Below are positions 54,901 through 64,000 of a stretch of DNA of 64,000 nt, piece after piece. A program made the translations under genes and the position numbers. Every line of letters begins with the position of its first letter. The first letter of the stretch is position 1. The stretch is from positions 7,285,915 to 7,349,914 of the forward strand of contig OW121846.1 of NCBI GenBank assembly GCA_933228895.1. The letters run 5' to 3'. The DNA comes from Platycnemis pennipes. Taxonomy: Eukaryota > Arthropoda > Insecta > Odonata > Platycnemididae. The notes beneath the pieces were generated by a model that made no database searches, had not been told where the DNA came from, and saw only the letters and a program-made list of their open reading frames with translations.

Positions 54901-55589
54901 CATGGCAAATTTGCAACTCATTCATTTGGATGGTAAAAAAGATATTTTCTCCAAAAGGCATGCAAAGTACGAAAAATATTTATATTAATAGTTGCAATAT
55001 GGTTGGTTTTGTTACATAGACGAGAAGACCGCATAATCTTAACTGTCAACATCAAAGGTATCACATTCACGATGTAAGACTCGTACTCTCTGCACACGTT
55101 GAATACTGGATTTCGAAGAATTTTCAACCTTGTAAAATATATGCAATAATTAGTTAAATGTACATAGACAATCGTAAAGCATAATAGATTTGAAAATTTT
55201 CCAAAAAGACCAATGTATATGATATTCACAAGGCAAGACTTCCACCCTGTTAGAGGTTAAATAATATCTTGAGATATCGGCTTTAAACTAAGATGTTTTA
55301 ATAACGAGTCACAGACACATCCAAATTCCAGTTTACAAATTGAACGACTGACAGAGAGTTGACAACAACAATATAGATAAATAGTTACTGACATAAATAG
55401 CAACATATGTTGCCAACCCATATTTATGTATTAGATTACAACTCTAACACACCCTCTGTACATAGTATAGTAAACTGAATGCCGATAAATGTCAATCCTC
55501 ATGAAATACGAGCAATTACCGAGAAAATGTACATAGACAATAACAAAACATAATAATTTGATATTTTCCAGCAAGAGAAGTGAAACTAT
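54901..55589. other. Spacer between ORF1 and ORF2 of the minus-strand LINE
   Basis: AT-rich with short frames only. At the left edge the sequence before the endonuclease (LQICHV-type) suggests the degraded start of ORF2. Otherwise nothing recognised. Confidence 0.4.
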
Positions 55590-56310
55590 TTGGAGGGAGG
55601 CCACAGGATGGTAAATGATATTGGAATTTTTGGAGATTCTCCATAGATATTATCACCACAGCCTGTCCCTTGCCCTCTCTACGACACAGAATATTTCCTG
55701 CCCTCACCCAAAACATACTTAATATTTCTTTCCTTTTGTAAGGCGCGCGCTTGGGCGTAGATCCTTTTATAAAAGTGGGTCAAGGCCTCGTTGACAGAGA
55801 CAGCACTAACCTTTGTTTCCCACCACCCTAGATCACGGGTTGTAAGTTCCTTCTTCACTCTTTTGCGTTGAATTAGCGCGTCCCTGGTTGACTGCCAAGC
55901 GCAAATCTGACTATCAGACTCGGTGGTTGCGATGTATCATCGGTGGCTGCTCGAGGACGCGATCTAGAGCAATAGTCGATGGTGACAGAGATTCCAAGGG
56001 CCGCTCCAACGTCCCTCATCTAAGTGCAGTGGTCCTCCACCGGTTTGATGGGAATACCCCGGATATTGAGTGCGTTTCTTAACAACTTCTGCTCTAATTG
56101 GTTGCGAGAGACCTCGAGGTCACTTACTTTGCGTTTAAGTACCCTATTCTCTTCCAGAATGTTTTCAAAGGATAGCTTTAACTTATTTAGCTCAGATACA
56201 GTCTCACTGAATTTTGCCCATTGATCGGACAAAATATCACTGTTACTTTGAAGTGTTGCCGTCAGGTCCCTCTGGTCCTCCCCGAGAGACTGCAATCCCT
56301 GTAACATCTC
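55590..56310 (-). pseudogene. ORF1 of the Jockey-superfamily LINE
   Basis: 95 open codons (56020-56307) form a coiled-coil-rich segment (FSETVSELNKLKLSFENILE, RVLKRKVSDLEVSRNQLEQK) leading into LLRNALNIRGIPIKPVED, the start of the nucleic-acid-binding domain of LINE ORF1 proteins. Downstream in shifted frames: PPSLIVRFALGS, LTHFYKRIYAQARALQKERN and FWVRAGNILCRREGKGQAVV (55590-55800), matching the ORF1 ending ARxLqKExxikYvWVRxGxIlcRR. ORF1 proteins coat element RNA. At least three breaks. Confidence 0.75.
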
Positions 56311-56549
56311 CTGGACGGATAAGGTCCGAGAACTTTCGTGTTTCTACGAATTCACGTGTTACCTCACGAAATTCAATTGAGGCACTGAGGCTTTAGTAAT
56401 TATGAATGCTAACATCACGAATAAAAAAATGGGAGCGGAGAAGGAAGAACGGGAACAAAGCATAGAAGCTAAGGTCGGATAACACAGCAAGCTGACGCTG
56501 GGATATCTCGAGGTCTCCAATTTCCCTTTCAGAACTTGCAAAATCTTAA

Positions 56550-57504
56550 GCCTGTTTCACACGATACTGCAACAGCACAATACCTAGTGTGCTGGCCGCT
56601 ACTTGATATTGAGGACGGAATCTAGCATGATTGGAACCGTCCTGGGAGGTTTCACACGGTCATCGACCTTAATCACGCGAAGAAAGTATTTACGGATATG
56701 GAAATCCGTTGAAGATTATACCCCAAAGCCATAACCTTCAAAAATTGGCGGGAGCCCAGAAGATGAGGTGTCAAAGAAACAAGTAAACCGAAAGACAATA
56801 CAAGGAAAAGGACAATTCCACGAAAATTCAACCGCAGAGCAAGGATAAAAACAAAAGCCCAATACACACAAATACTCACTCGGGTATGTTCGAAGACCTC
56901 GACCAACGTGAATCTCACTCACCCTCCCACTCAGGGTTTACACGGATTTTTCCGATGCCAGTGACCCACCAGTCACACAGACCAAATCAATGAAGAAAAA
57001 CAGTGTGAGCGTGAGTGAGATTCACGAGGGTCGACGTCTTCAGACAAACCCGAGTGATTGAGTATTTGTGTGTGTGGGGCTTTTGTTTTTTACCCGTTGC
57101 TCTGCGGTTAAATTGTCGTGGAATTGTCCTTTTCCTTGCATTGTCTTTCAGTTTACCTGTCCTGTGCCCCCGCCTATTTTTCAAGGTTTTGGGGTTTAAT
57201 TTCCAACGGATCATTGACCTTGTACTTGCTATGAAGCGGTTATTCCATATAATGCCATACTAATTAAAAAAAGAGAAGTTCGAACAGCGTCTATAACGTG
57301 ACTTGATTGGTCGATGGCTACTGGTCCTACTGGGAGCTCCTAGATCTATTACCGCATCAAGTATGAAATCCAGTAGCTCAGCGAGTGTACTAGCGAGCAT
57401 GCTTGCTAGCCAGCAGACTGGTTCTATCCACACGATACTGGAAAGCTAGCATACTTGCTAGTGTACTCGACCTTGAGCTGGATCAGGTACCGTGTGAAAC
57501 GGGC
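56550..57504. mobile_element. Inverted-repeat element at TTAA/TTGA with inner foldback
   Basis: Outer ends GCCTGTTTCACACGATAC and, reverse-complemented, GCCCGTTTCACACGGTAC are inverted repeats. They abut TTAA (56546-56549) and TTGA (57505-57508), so a TTAA duplication with one mutation is plausible. Inside, 56697-56922 and 57003-57230 form a second ~220-bp inverted repeat with a short loop; the mirror-image open frames there (56673-56918 minus, 57015-57263 plus) are this repeat, not genes. Subterminal copies of GCTAGC/AGTATGCTAGC-like and TTTCACACGGT (56649) motifs. No transposase. Confidence 0.65.
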
Positions 57505-57508
57505 TTGA

Positions 57509-58085
57509 CCTAAATTGCTTAACTTAAATATCGCTTGAATCACTTAAAGAGGATTCCATGCTGCTCCTAGAGCTTTCCCGTTCACTCCCTCTCCTCCTAC
57601 ACTCCCAGCTGTCGCATGTGGGAGCATATCCACTGTCTCTCCCAGTGGCCACAGCCAGTCCCCCTTCCCATAGGATGATTTCACGATAAAAATGTGCAGT
57701 GCAGAAAAAAGAAGCAGTGAGTGGAAGGGGAAAAGGCAGCAGCGCCAACTTGTAGATACACAACCGACTGCTCACTAATTTCTAGGATATAGGAACCTGA
57801 ATCTGGAACCGTTCTAGGAATCTGGAACAATTCCTTAGGTATGCATATATGCTTCAAGAAATGGGGTTTTTTATTAAGGTGATGAGAAATGTTTACATAA
57901 TAGCACGTAGGGTTTGTCCGTTAATGGAGGTAAGTGAAGGAAAAATGTTTCTTTTCGTTGTCCGCGTCTGTTATTGAGAGTGTCTGCAATTTGGAGGTGT
58001 TAGTTCCTTAAGTCTTCATGTTCTGCTTCCGGGGATTGAATATGTGTCCGTTTTTAGGAGGCGTCAGTAAAGGGAGGTTTGACTG
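57509..58085. other. No recognisable feature
   Basis: Noncoding on both strands as far as I can tell; an 83-codon minus-strand frame (57524-57775) has a Ser-rich end but no motif. Confidence 0.45.
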
Positions 58086-58156
58086 TACATATGTAGCAAG
58101 AGCAAATTGTATTTACTCTTAATAATAAGGTTAAGAAATCAATAATTATGCCACAC
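58086..58156 (+). mobile_element. Penelope-like element short fragment
   Basis: Matches Penelope-like copy 2 at about 48188-48258: ACATATGTA, AAGAGCA, ATTTACTCTTAATAATAAGG, AAGAAATCAATA. Only this ~70-bp piece was found. Confidence 0.6.
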
Positions 58157-58631
58157 TTTGGTCCATTTCGATTGTAAGTACTACAATGAGTTGCAACGTA
58201 AAATGTGAGTTGGAAAATTGGAGTCACCCATACTAACAGGTATAAAAACTCTTATTTTTAGGTCATTAAATGAAACCTTAAGGTGCTTTCAACCCATTCT
58301 GAAAAGATTGCCGTGATCTGGAAAATTTTGTCAACTACCAGCTGCTGCTGCGTGCCCTGGCTAATACATACGAGTGGCTTTGCGAGGAAAAGCATTTGCG
58401 TGAAAGATTTCTTGGTAAGTAATTCTCTTCTTATGACTGCAATTTATATTTTATTTAGAGTTAGCGTAAGACTCGAGGCGAGACTGTGGCCGGAATGGGA
58501 TGTTTGCAAAAATTTTTTTTTATAAAAAAAATCTCTTTAATGTGTAGAGGAATGAAAACGGATGAAAAAACATAAGTGTATATGCAGTAAAATGCTTATT
58601 TATATAATAATAATAAAATAAAATCGCTATA
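58157..58631. other. No recognisable feature before the gap
   Basis: AT-rich; no motif found. It ends at a run of Ns. Confidence 0.5.
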
Positions 58632-58831
58632 NNNNNNNNNNNNNNNNNNNNNNNNNNNNNNNNNNNNNNNNNNNNNNNNNNNNNNNNNNNNNNNNNNNNN
58701 NNNNNNNNNNNNNNNNNNNNNNNNNNNNNNNNNNNNNNNNNNNNNNNNNNNNNNNNNNNNNNNNNNNNNNNNNNNNNNNNNNNNNNNNNNNNNNNNNNNN
58801 NNNNNNNNNNNNNNNNNNNNNNNNNNNNNNN
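58632..58831. other. Assembly gap of 200 Ns
   Basis: Exactly 200 N characters, likely a placeholder gap. The open frame that crosses it on the minus strand is not meaningful through the gap. Confidence 0.95.
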
Positions 58832-58839
58832 CCAAGCTA

Positions 58840-59110
58840 CTCATTCTTCTTCTCCCTCTACTCAGTTTACCCAACATTTTTCCCTCGATCACGTCTTTCA
58901 ATGCTACCTCGCCCTTTTACCTTCTTTATTCGCATCTTCTGCCTTCTCCTACTTACTCAAATCAAATTTCTTTCCGCTCCTACCGATTCTAGTACTTCAT
59001 CGTACATCCTCCTTTCGACCCACTACTATTTCTCCATCCTTCTCCACACCCACATCTCAAAAGCCCTGAGTATATTTTCATCTTCTTTCCGTAAAGCCTA
59101 TATTTCAGCC
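58840..59110 (-). pseudogene. RTE-like LINE C-terminal relic, another family
   Basis: Minus strand: LRAFEMWVWRRMEK (near 59050), DEVLESVGAERNLI (58980), KMRIKKVKGRG (58920) and, after a frame change, ALKDVIEGKMLGKLSRGRRR (58855-58910). The order AFEMWxWRRMxKI, NEEVLxRxGExRxL, then a VLEGKxxGKxxRGRRR ending is the RTE C-terminal domain. It is distinct from the main RTE family and may continue into the gap. Confidence 0.65.
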
Positions 59111-59119
59111 CATTGACCC

Positions 59120-59434
59120 CCACGGTGCGGCTAATTGGACAAGGGGTGGGCTGAATGAACTATAGCGTTTTCAAGCAAAATGAGTGTTTGGAGACAGATT
59201 TAGAAGCGAGAAAGAGAAAAAGAAGTGAATTTATAAATGATATAAGCGATTTTGCTAACAATAGTCATTTCTTAATATATATTTAGTTCCTCGACAGAAA
59301 TTTGTTCGACTGAATTTTTTCGTGGTTTTCGCTGGGCGTCCGCGCTTCTTTGACCTGCGGGTGCACACTTGTGCGCCAATTCAAATTGAAGAAATCAATT
59401 GTGGTCCATTTAGCACCACTCTCCCCTAAGCAGT
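59120..59434. other. No recognisable feature
   Basis: Intervening sequence; nothing identified. Confidence 0.5.
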
Positions 59435-59663
59435 GCACACATTTAAAAACGATGAAGTAATTACAGACACCAGCAGTTTCGAAAAAGCCAATTCTTTAAA
59501 CACCTGCTTCCAAAGCGTATTCAACCCTTCGTCACACTACACAGTCAAACCACCACAGAACAATTTCAGTGACTAAAGGCCCGAAATAACAATTTCATGT
59601 CGCGGAATAGAGCACTAGTAAAAAACATTAGAAAAGCAAATCACAAGGTCCCGATCAAATTCC
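59435..59663 (+). pseudogene. CR1 ORF2 fragment upstream of the RT
   Basis: Corresponds to 37985-38205: the KNDKGIRVTSSVEKANTLNT and FFQSVFNSS-like segments, then the CRGIEQ and KSPGPDQIP segments, with small deletions and a stop. It is followed directly by copy D of the unnamed repeat in the opposite orientation. Confidence 0.7.
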
Positions 59664-59963
59664 GGTTAGTGTCACTCTGGTGGGGAGAGGCGACCCTCAT
59701 TAGTAAGGTCAAGGACTATGACACCTTTCCTCGAGTTCGCAGCTCGTAAACGACCCGACCCTCATTGCGGGAATCCCAACCGCGGAAGTTGACCTTTTGC
59801 GGATAACTATGCAACTTAAAAGTTGATAACTTTAACCCGAAATTATCATGTTTATCATATAGCGGTTGAAGAGAAGATTAAGTAGGCTTTTTGAACGGTA
59901 CTGTGCGATAAATTTAAAGATTATTGAAAAAAGTAAGATATTTCCAAGAGCGATTTGGCAACC
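59664..59963 (-). repeat. Unnamed ~330-bp interspersed repeat, copy D
   Basis: Minus-strand copy. Starts GGTTGCCAAAT at 59963, has AT-rich first half, AAAGTTATCAACTTTTAAG, AAAAGGTCAACTTCCG, a GC-rich part and CTAATGAGGGTCGCC, ending near ACACTAACC at 59664. As in copy A, its 3' end touches an antisense CR1 fragment, though at a different point in CR1. Confidence 0.55.
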
Positions 59964-60034
59964 CCGCAGGTCGCCGGAGGAATTGGGAGGGGGCACAGAG
60001 ATGGGAGCGGACGGCCATAGATGCGGGAGGCCCA

Positions 60035-60540
60035 ACCTCGGAAGGAAACACATACGTGAAATAATGGGGCAATCTAATCGTAAACTGGGATTCATCAAAA
60101 GAGTATTGGGTAAATGTGACGATCATGTACGAGAAATCAGCTACTTTTCCCTTGTTAGACCTCATATGGAATATGCTGCTAGTGCATGGGAACCATAAGA
60201 AATAGGCCTAAAAAATGAAATGCAGCGTGTGCAGCAAAGATCGGAAAGATTTGTAAAGGGACGGTACGATAACTCTATTAGAGTAATCAGTCTATTAGAT
60301 GAATTAAAATGCGAATCATTGTCAATTCGCTGGTTGAAATTCAGACTTAATATCTTAAATAAATTTCAAGTCAATATTTTCACTGATGACGTAAAAATAT
60401 TTTGTGAACTTCAACTTGGTAGACTGGACCATGTCATAAAATAAGAGAAATTGATTGCCGAACTGACAGTTTCTAAATGTCCTTCTTTTCTCGTACAATT
60501 AGGTACATGAATAGCTGTAAATATATCCAATAGTATAACT
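60035..60540 (+). pseudogene. CR1 subfamily b ORF2 C-terminal fragment
   Basis: Plus-strand stretch: IREIMGQSNRKLGFIKRVLG, KCDDHVREISYFSLVRPHME, YAASAWEP, stop, then MQRVQQRSERFVKGRYDNSI, SIRWLKFRLNILNKFQVNIF, TDDVK and GRLDHVIK. This is the homologue of the subfamily a C-terminal region and the best coding reference for subfamily b. Confidence 0.8.
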
Positions 60541-61119
60541 ACAAGTGAATCGACGGTTAGCTAGTTACAGGTAGTTGCTTGATGGATTGATACACAAGAT
60601 ATTTCCACTCCGATGTTGAGCCTGAATACGTCTTCATCCAGTGAGTGCTGCAGGTTAAGAATACGTGGAACCGTGCAGAAGAATGGTTCGGTCGGCGCTC
60701 GACGGCCTCTTATCTTCTCCCCCCGTACCCACCCATTCCGTTGAAGTTCTAACCCGTCTTAATTGCTTCGTGACCAAAGATTAGACTATGAGAGTAGGCG
60801 AGGGAGAATTCTACGAGAAGTCTAAGCTGTTGTCGGGGAAAAAAGACTGGTAAGCGAAGAAGTACGTGACCCTAGTGTGACCACTGCAATTTTCTCACGA
60901 TATTTTAGTATGCAGTGCGAAAAGTACCTGCAGACGATGATGTGATATGGTGAAATTTTATTCCGAAAAAAGACGTAACATTATAAACTGGATGTTAACT
61001 TAGTAAGTTCTGGAATCAATAATAAAATTAGACCTTGAATTTAAGACTTTGAAGAGTAATAGGTCCCCTTCGATTGCTTTTATACAGTAATAACATGCAT
61101 CTACTGAATACCCTACAAC
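60541..61119. other. No recognisable feature
   Basis: The first part may be decayed CR1 subfamily b 3' UTR; otherwise nothing identified. Confidence 0.45.
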
Positions 61120-61615
61120 CGACCGTACATCTACATATACGTAAGACCCTCTGAGCCATCGTGAGGGTGTGTGGCAGAGGGTAAAAGCCACCATGCATTC
61201 ACTATTGACATACGCATTAAGAGCTACAATGTTAACCACATGAAAACAAGCGAAGTATAGGAGCCACCCGCAGCTAGAAGGTAAGAGTCTACAAAGTTTC
61301 GAGTGATTACTGGTTAGAAAGATGTACACTAAATGTATTTATCTGTATTTCACTAGCACGCATAGATTAGTATTAGTACAACATGCTTCATGCACTACAG
61401 ACTACTGAAACAATATTTCACCAACCTAACCCTTTGCTATTCGGCCTATTGTGCACTCTTATGGTACGCGGGAAAAATCACATTTTAAATATATCGGTAT
61501 GACTATCTATTTCTCTAATCCTGTTTATCTGATCAAACTAAGCATAATACGCAGGGGTTCTTAATATATTTATCTAACGTCATTTGTAAACCAATCAGCT
61601 TCGAAATTACCTAAA
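61120..61615 (-). mobile_element. CR1-type LINE 3' fragment
   Basis: Begins with the complement of the tail (TACATCTACATATACGT) and 3' signature (GGTGTGTGGCAGAGGGTAAA). Continues through the complement of the RTIRE region and the YARFDQINKI-like segment to about 61615. Degenerate. Confidence 0.65.
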
Positions 61616-61989
61616 AGGCTCCCTAATAATAAAGTATTTGTGCATGCAACAATGAAGTGGAAGCCATCACCATCTGTGTCCAACATTACTCATGCTCACT
61701 ATGTCAACAATGATAAGATTGGTTTGACACCACCCATACACTTGATACTTCCTGATAACCATCAGCAGGATGTGTTACCGAGGCGAATGATTGCTGTAAT
61801 TAAATATTACTAAGAGATACTTAGAACAAATTAGGAGACATTAGGGAGAGTAATAGATTGCAGCGTAGGGACAAGTCGCCTGAATTTCTTATCCCTAAGC
61901 TGTTATGATATTTACACTATGTATATAACGTTCATTCTCTTCACTAAACAATAATTTTAGCATCAACATCCGCTATATTTATTCAGATT
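61616..61989. other. No recognisable feature
   Basis: Nothing identified on either strand. Confidence 0.5.
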
Positions 61990-62535
61990 TCCTTTTTTAT
62001 TTCGAGTTGTGTACTGTTGTTAGCAGTATGCTCAGGCTTTTTGCAGACGATGCAGTAGAGTACTGGGATATATCAAATGAAGAAGATAGGGAATCGCTTA
62101 GAAAGTATTTAGATGCGATTCAAGAGTGGTGCGACACGGCACTTATTAGAGGGATACATTGTCGTACCCATAGATTTAAAATGCCATTTTTCCTGCGTAC
62201 CATAAGAGAACACTATAGGCCGCATGCCTTTGAGATAGGTAGGTAAAACTTTTTAGAGTAGTCTGTAGTGCATGAAGCATGTTTTAATAATACGAATCTA
62301 TGCATGCTAGTGAAATACAAATAAATATATGCATTGAAAATCTTTTTAAGTAGTCATCACTTCGTAACTTTGTTGGCAATTACCATCTCATTGCACGTGA
62401 CTCCTAACTTATTTCCATGAATTAAAATCATTAGTTAGCTCTCAGTTGCATGTCAGTAGTGAATGATGGTGATTTTCACTCCCTGCCACACACCCTCGCG
62501 GTGGCTCGTAAGGTATTTCACAGATGTAATTGTGT
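61990..62535 (+). pseudogene. CR1-type LINE with large internal deletion
   Basis: 79 open codons join the catalytic block (LRLFADDAVEYWDISNEEDR, LDAIQEWCD) directly to the last part of ORF2 (GIHCRTHRFKMPFFLRTIRE), so roughly 800 bp of CR1 is missing between them, in frame. It continues into the 3' UTR with the CTCGCGGTGGCTCG signature near 62500. Confidence 0.75.
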
Positions 62536-62604
62536 ACGGCAGGTAAATCTAAAAAAACGTGTTTAGGTATCAATTTTTGGGAAAGGAATAATTCGTAAGC
62601 GTGA

Positions 62605-62875
62605 TCGTACATCTAAATCTACATAATACCATGTAAACCACCGTATAGATAAGTGGCAAGGGGGTGAATAAGCGCTTAACATGAAAAACAAGATTGAAAT
62701 ATCTAAACAAGCATTAACGATCATGCTGGTAGTTGGGTTGGCTTAAAGTCCTTAGACCAACATTCAACTACCTATGCTAGCTATTGTTGTATATATACTA
62801 TTGAATATATTGAAAGCTATTCATGTCCCTAATTGTACGAGGGAAGAAGGATATTTTAAATCTGTTGGTTCGGCA
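62605..62875 (-). mobile_element. CR1 subfamily b 3' fragment
   Basis: Minus strand: complement of the tail (CATCTAAATCTACATAATACC) at the left, the GTGGCAAGGGGGTGAA block, and decayed coding that includes CCTAATTGTACGAGG as at 47190. It meets a plus-strand CR1 fragment at about 62890 in the opposite orientation. Confidence 0.6.
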
Positions 62876-62894
62876 ACCAATTTCTCTACTGAAT

Positions 62895-63838
62895 CAATAA
62901 ATATTTATCGTGGGAAAGACATGCGGGAAATATGCGGCCAATCCAAGAGAAAACTAGGATTTATTAAAAGAGTACTAGGGTATTATAACGAGAACACAAT
63001 AGAGCGATGTTACTTTAGTTAGGCTAAATGTATAAAAATAAAATATTTGGCTAATATATGTGTTGCGAATGAGTTACATATGATCAGAGTGTACAGATAC
63101 ACGGTGTGCAGCGTAGAGCAGCTAGTTTACTTAAAAGGTTTTACGATAGGCATAGAAGTGTATCAGATCAATAGTAGAATGAGGTTGGGAATGGGAATCA
63201 ATACCAAATCGTAGGTTAAAATCTTATTGAATCTTCTGCAAAAATTTAAAACGGATAGCTTCACTGTATAGTTAGATATATATTTATAACCCCGGCGGAT
63301 TATGCTAGATTTGACCAGATAAATAAGATTGGAGAGATAGATTGTCATATCAATACATTTAAAATGTCATTTTCTCGTGTACCATATGAGAAAACAATAG
63401 GCAGCATAGCAAAGGGATTGGATATTGTTGGAGTAGTCGGTAGTGGTAGCTCTCAGTTGCGTGGTCATTATTGCATGGTATCTCTTAGTTGCATACTTGG
63501 CGGGCAACGGCCTAGCCACGTTCATACACCGGTTCTGATCTGATTAGATCACTGAAGTTAGGCAACGTTGGGCCGGGACGGAGGTTGGATGGGTCCATAC
63601 CTCTACCGGGGTCTCTTGTCCCCTCTCTGCCAGTGGCTCGGCCCACAATGGATGTGAAGAGGTCTAAGTGCCAGGAGGGGGCTCCAGAAGGCCACCCCTT
63701 CTCCAATTTACATTTTCATTTCGTTTTGCATGCTTGGTAGTGCTTAGTTGCATGAAAGTAGTGCATGTCTGCTGATCTTCGGCCGGTCCCCATACCCTCG
63801 CGGTGGCTCGCAGGGTATCACGTAGACCTGTTAGCCTA
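62895..63838 (+). pseudogene. CR1-type LINE C-terminal and 3' fragment
   Basis: Begins at the DMREICGQSKRKLGFIKRVL segment, followed by a YFS remnant, the RRAA-like part near 63110, FDQINKIGEIDC near 63310 and a 3' UTR ending CTCGCGGTGGCTCGCAGGG near 63822. Heavily decayed. A 5S-derived SINE sits in its 3' UTR. Confidence 0.7.
63501..63725 (+). mobile_element. 5S-rRNA-derived SINE (SINE3-like)
   Basis: The first ~100 bp resemble 5S rRNA in order: GCAACGGCC, CCACGTT, ATACACCGGTTCT, ATCACTGAAGTTAGGCAACG, TTGGGC, and TTGGATGGGT from the internal control region. A non-5S body follows, so it is a composite SINE rather than a 5S gene. Near-identical 12-bp repeats flank it (TTGCATACTTGG at 63489-63500, TTGCATGCTTGG at 63726-63737). 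SINE3 elements use the 5S pol III promoter. The A-box region is largely kept; the C-box region has a small deletion. Confidence 0.8.
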
Positions 63839-64000
63839 CGACCAGACTAGCCAGACTACGACTTTTACAGAAGTACAAGGCAGACAAGTTCACCTCTGAC
63901 ATTGAGTTAATGATAAGAGGCCAAGAAACATTGGTTGAATGGACCACAGAGATAATAGAAGAGAAACGCACAGCACAACAAACAGATTCGAATATTCGTT
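63835..64000 (+). CDS. Open frame running off the right edge, possible exon
   Basis: Open from the TAG at 63832 to the window end. From 63871 the translation has convincing protein composition (KYKADKFTSDIELMIRGQET then EWTTEIIEEKRTAQQTDSNI). Just before is CTTTTACAG at 63862-63870, which reads as a 3' splice site, so an internal exon starting at 63871 is possible. I do not recognise the protein. It lies just past a CR1 3' end and has no transposon motif that I know. Could be host coding or an unrecognised element. Confidence 0.35.

Larger units (their letters stand above)
52075..56545 (-). mobile_element. Jockey-superfamily LINE with ORF1 and ORF2
   Basis: A two-ORF non-LTR element read leftwards: ORF1 (55590-56310), a spacer, ORF2 endonuclease (54280-54880), linker (53750-54115), RT (52960-53753) and C-terminal region ending near 52075. 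A SINE interrupts the RT. All coding parts have stops or frame changes. The NPTKTKAITIGS and FKKAFDS variants place it near Jockey/CR1-type elements, distinct from both CR1 subfamilies here; I cannot settle the clade by eye. Confidence 0.8.

Noticed and set aside
56673..57263. Mirror-image small membrane-protein-like frames
   Set aside because: They are the two arms of one inverted repeat translated outwards; similarity comes from the repeat, not from a gene pair.
58596..58901. 101-codon frame across the gap
   Set aside because: Most of it is N. Only the RTE-like C-terminal piece to the right of the gap is real sequence.
63501..63600. Functional 5S rRNA gene
   Set aside because: Several internal insertions and deletions, a non-5S extension and flanking target-site-like repeats point to a SINE.
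1..64000. CRISPR arrays, bacterial operons or phage-like gene cassettes
   Set aside because: No regularly spaced repeats, ribosome-binding-site-led gene clusters or prokaryotic proteins; all recognisable coding is eukaryotic transposon type.

Overview
The window looks like repeat-dense arthropod nuclear DNA, probably from an insect or a close relative. The evidence is the mix of transposon families: CR1-type, RTE-type and Jockey-superfamily LINEs, Penelope-like elements, hAT, piggyBac, pogo/Tigger and Transib-like transposases, and tRNA- and 5S-derived SINEs. There are no operons, no dense coding, and a 200-N assembly gap at 58632-58831. I cannot name the species. I recognise no intact host gene. 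The only hints of non-transposon coding are an open frame running off the right edge (63835-64000) and a 52-codon frame at 36371-36529.

Layout. 0-5 kb: CR1 fragments in both orientations, between two copies of an unnamed ~330-bp repeat. 5.3-7.4 kb: decayed piggyBac transposase and a piggyBac-like terminus. 7.9-8.5 and 15.5-16.2 kb: two diverged direct copies of a noncoding repeat. 9.0-13.6 kb: Jockey-type relic holding an RTE 3' scrap, then two nested hAT elements whose 8-bp target duplications can both be read. 14.1-15.2 kb: GC-rich block. 17.1-20.5 kb: full-length RTE LINE with a 12-bp target duplication. 20.5-27 kb: SINE, Transib-like and terminal-inverted-repeat remnants. 27.2-28.3 kb: Penelope-like reverse transcriptase (RT). 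29.4-40.4 kb: a large inverted-repeat structure with a foldback, an RTE (itself carrying a GC-rich insertion), a palindromic element, and a CR1 containing a SINE. 41.9-46.4 kb: CR1 with an ORF1 esterase domain, interrupted by a 298-bp foldback. 46.7-51.1 kb: a second Penelope-like element, a pogo/Tigger relic, and a third Penelope-like 3' end carrying a hammerhead-like motif. 52-56.5 kb: two-ORF Jockey-superfamily LINE on the minus strand, interrupted by a SINE. 56.5-57.5 kb: inverted-repeat element flanked by TTAA/TTGA. 58-64 kb: CR1 fragments, an RTE-like relic, the fourth copy of the unnamed repeat, and a 5S-rRNA-derived SINE.

How it fits together. The LINEs supplied APE endonuclease and RT for their own copying and plausibly for the SINEs. 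Every protein-coding element seen is broken by stops, frameshifts or insertions, so this is an archive of activity. Insertion boundaries are often exact because an uninterrupted relative of the same element lies elsewhere in the window. The youngest-looking copies are the CR1 at 37.9-40.1 kb (one stop plus a SINE) and the RTE at 17.1-20.5 kb (three stops and three frameshifts).
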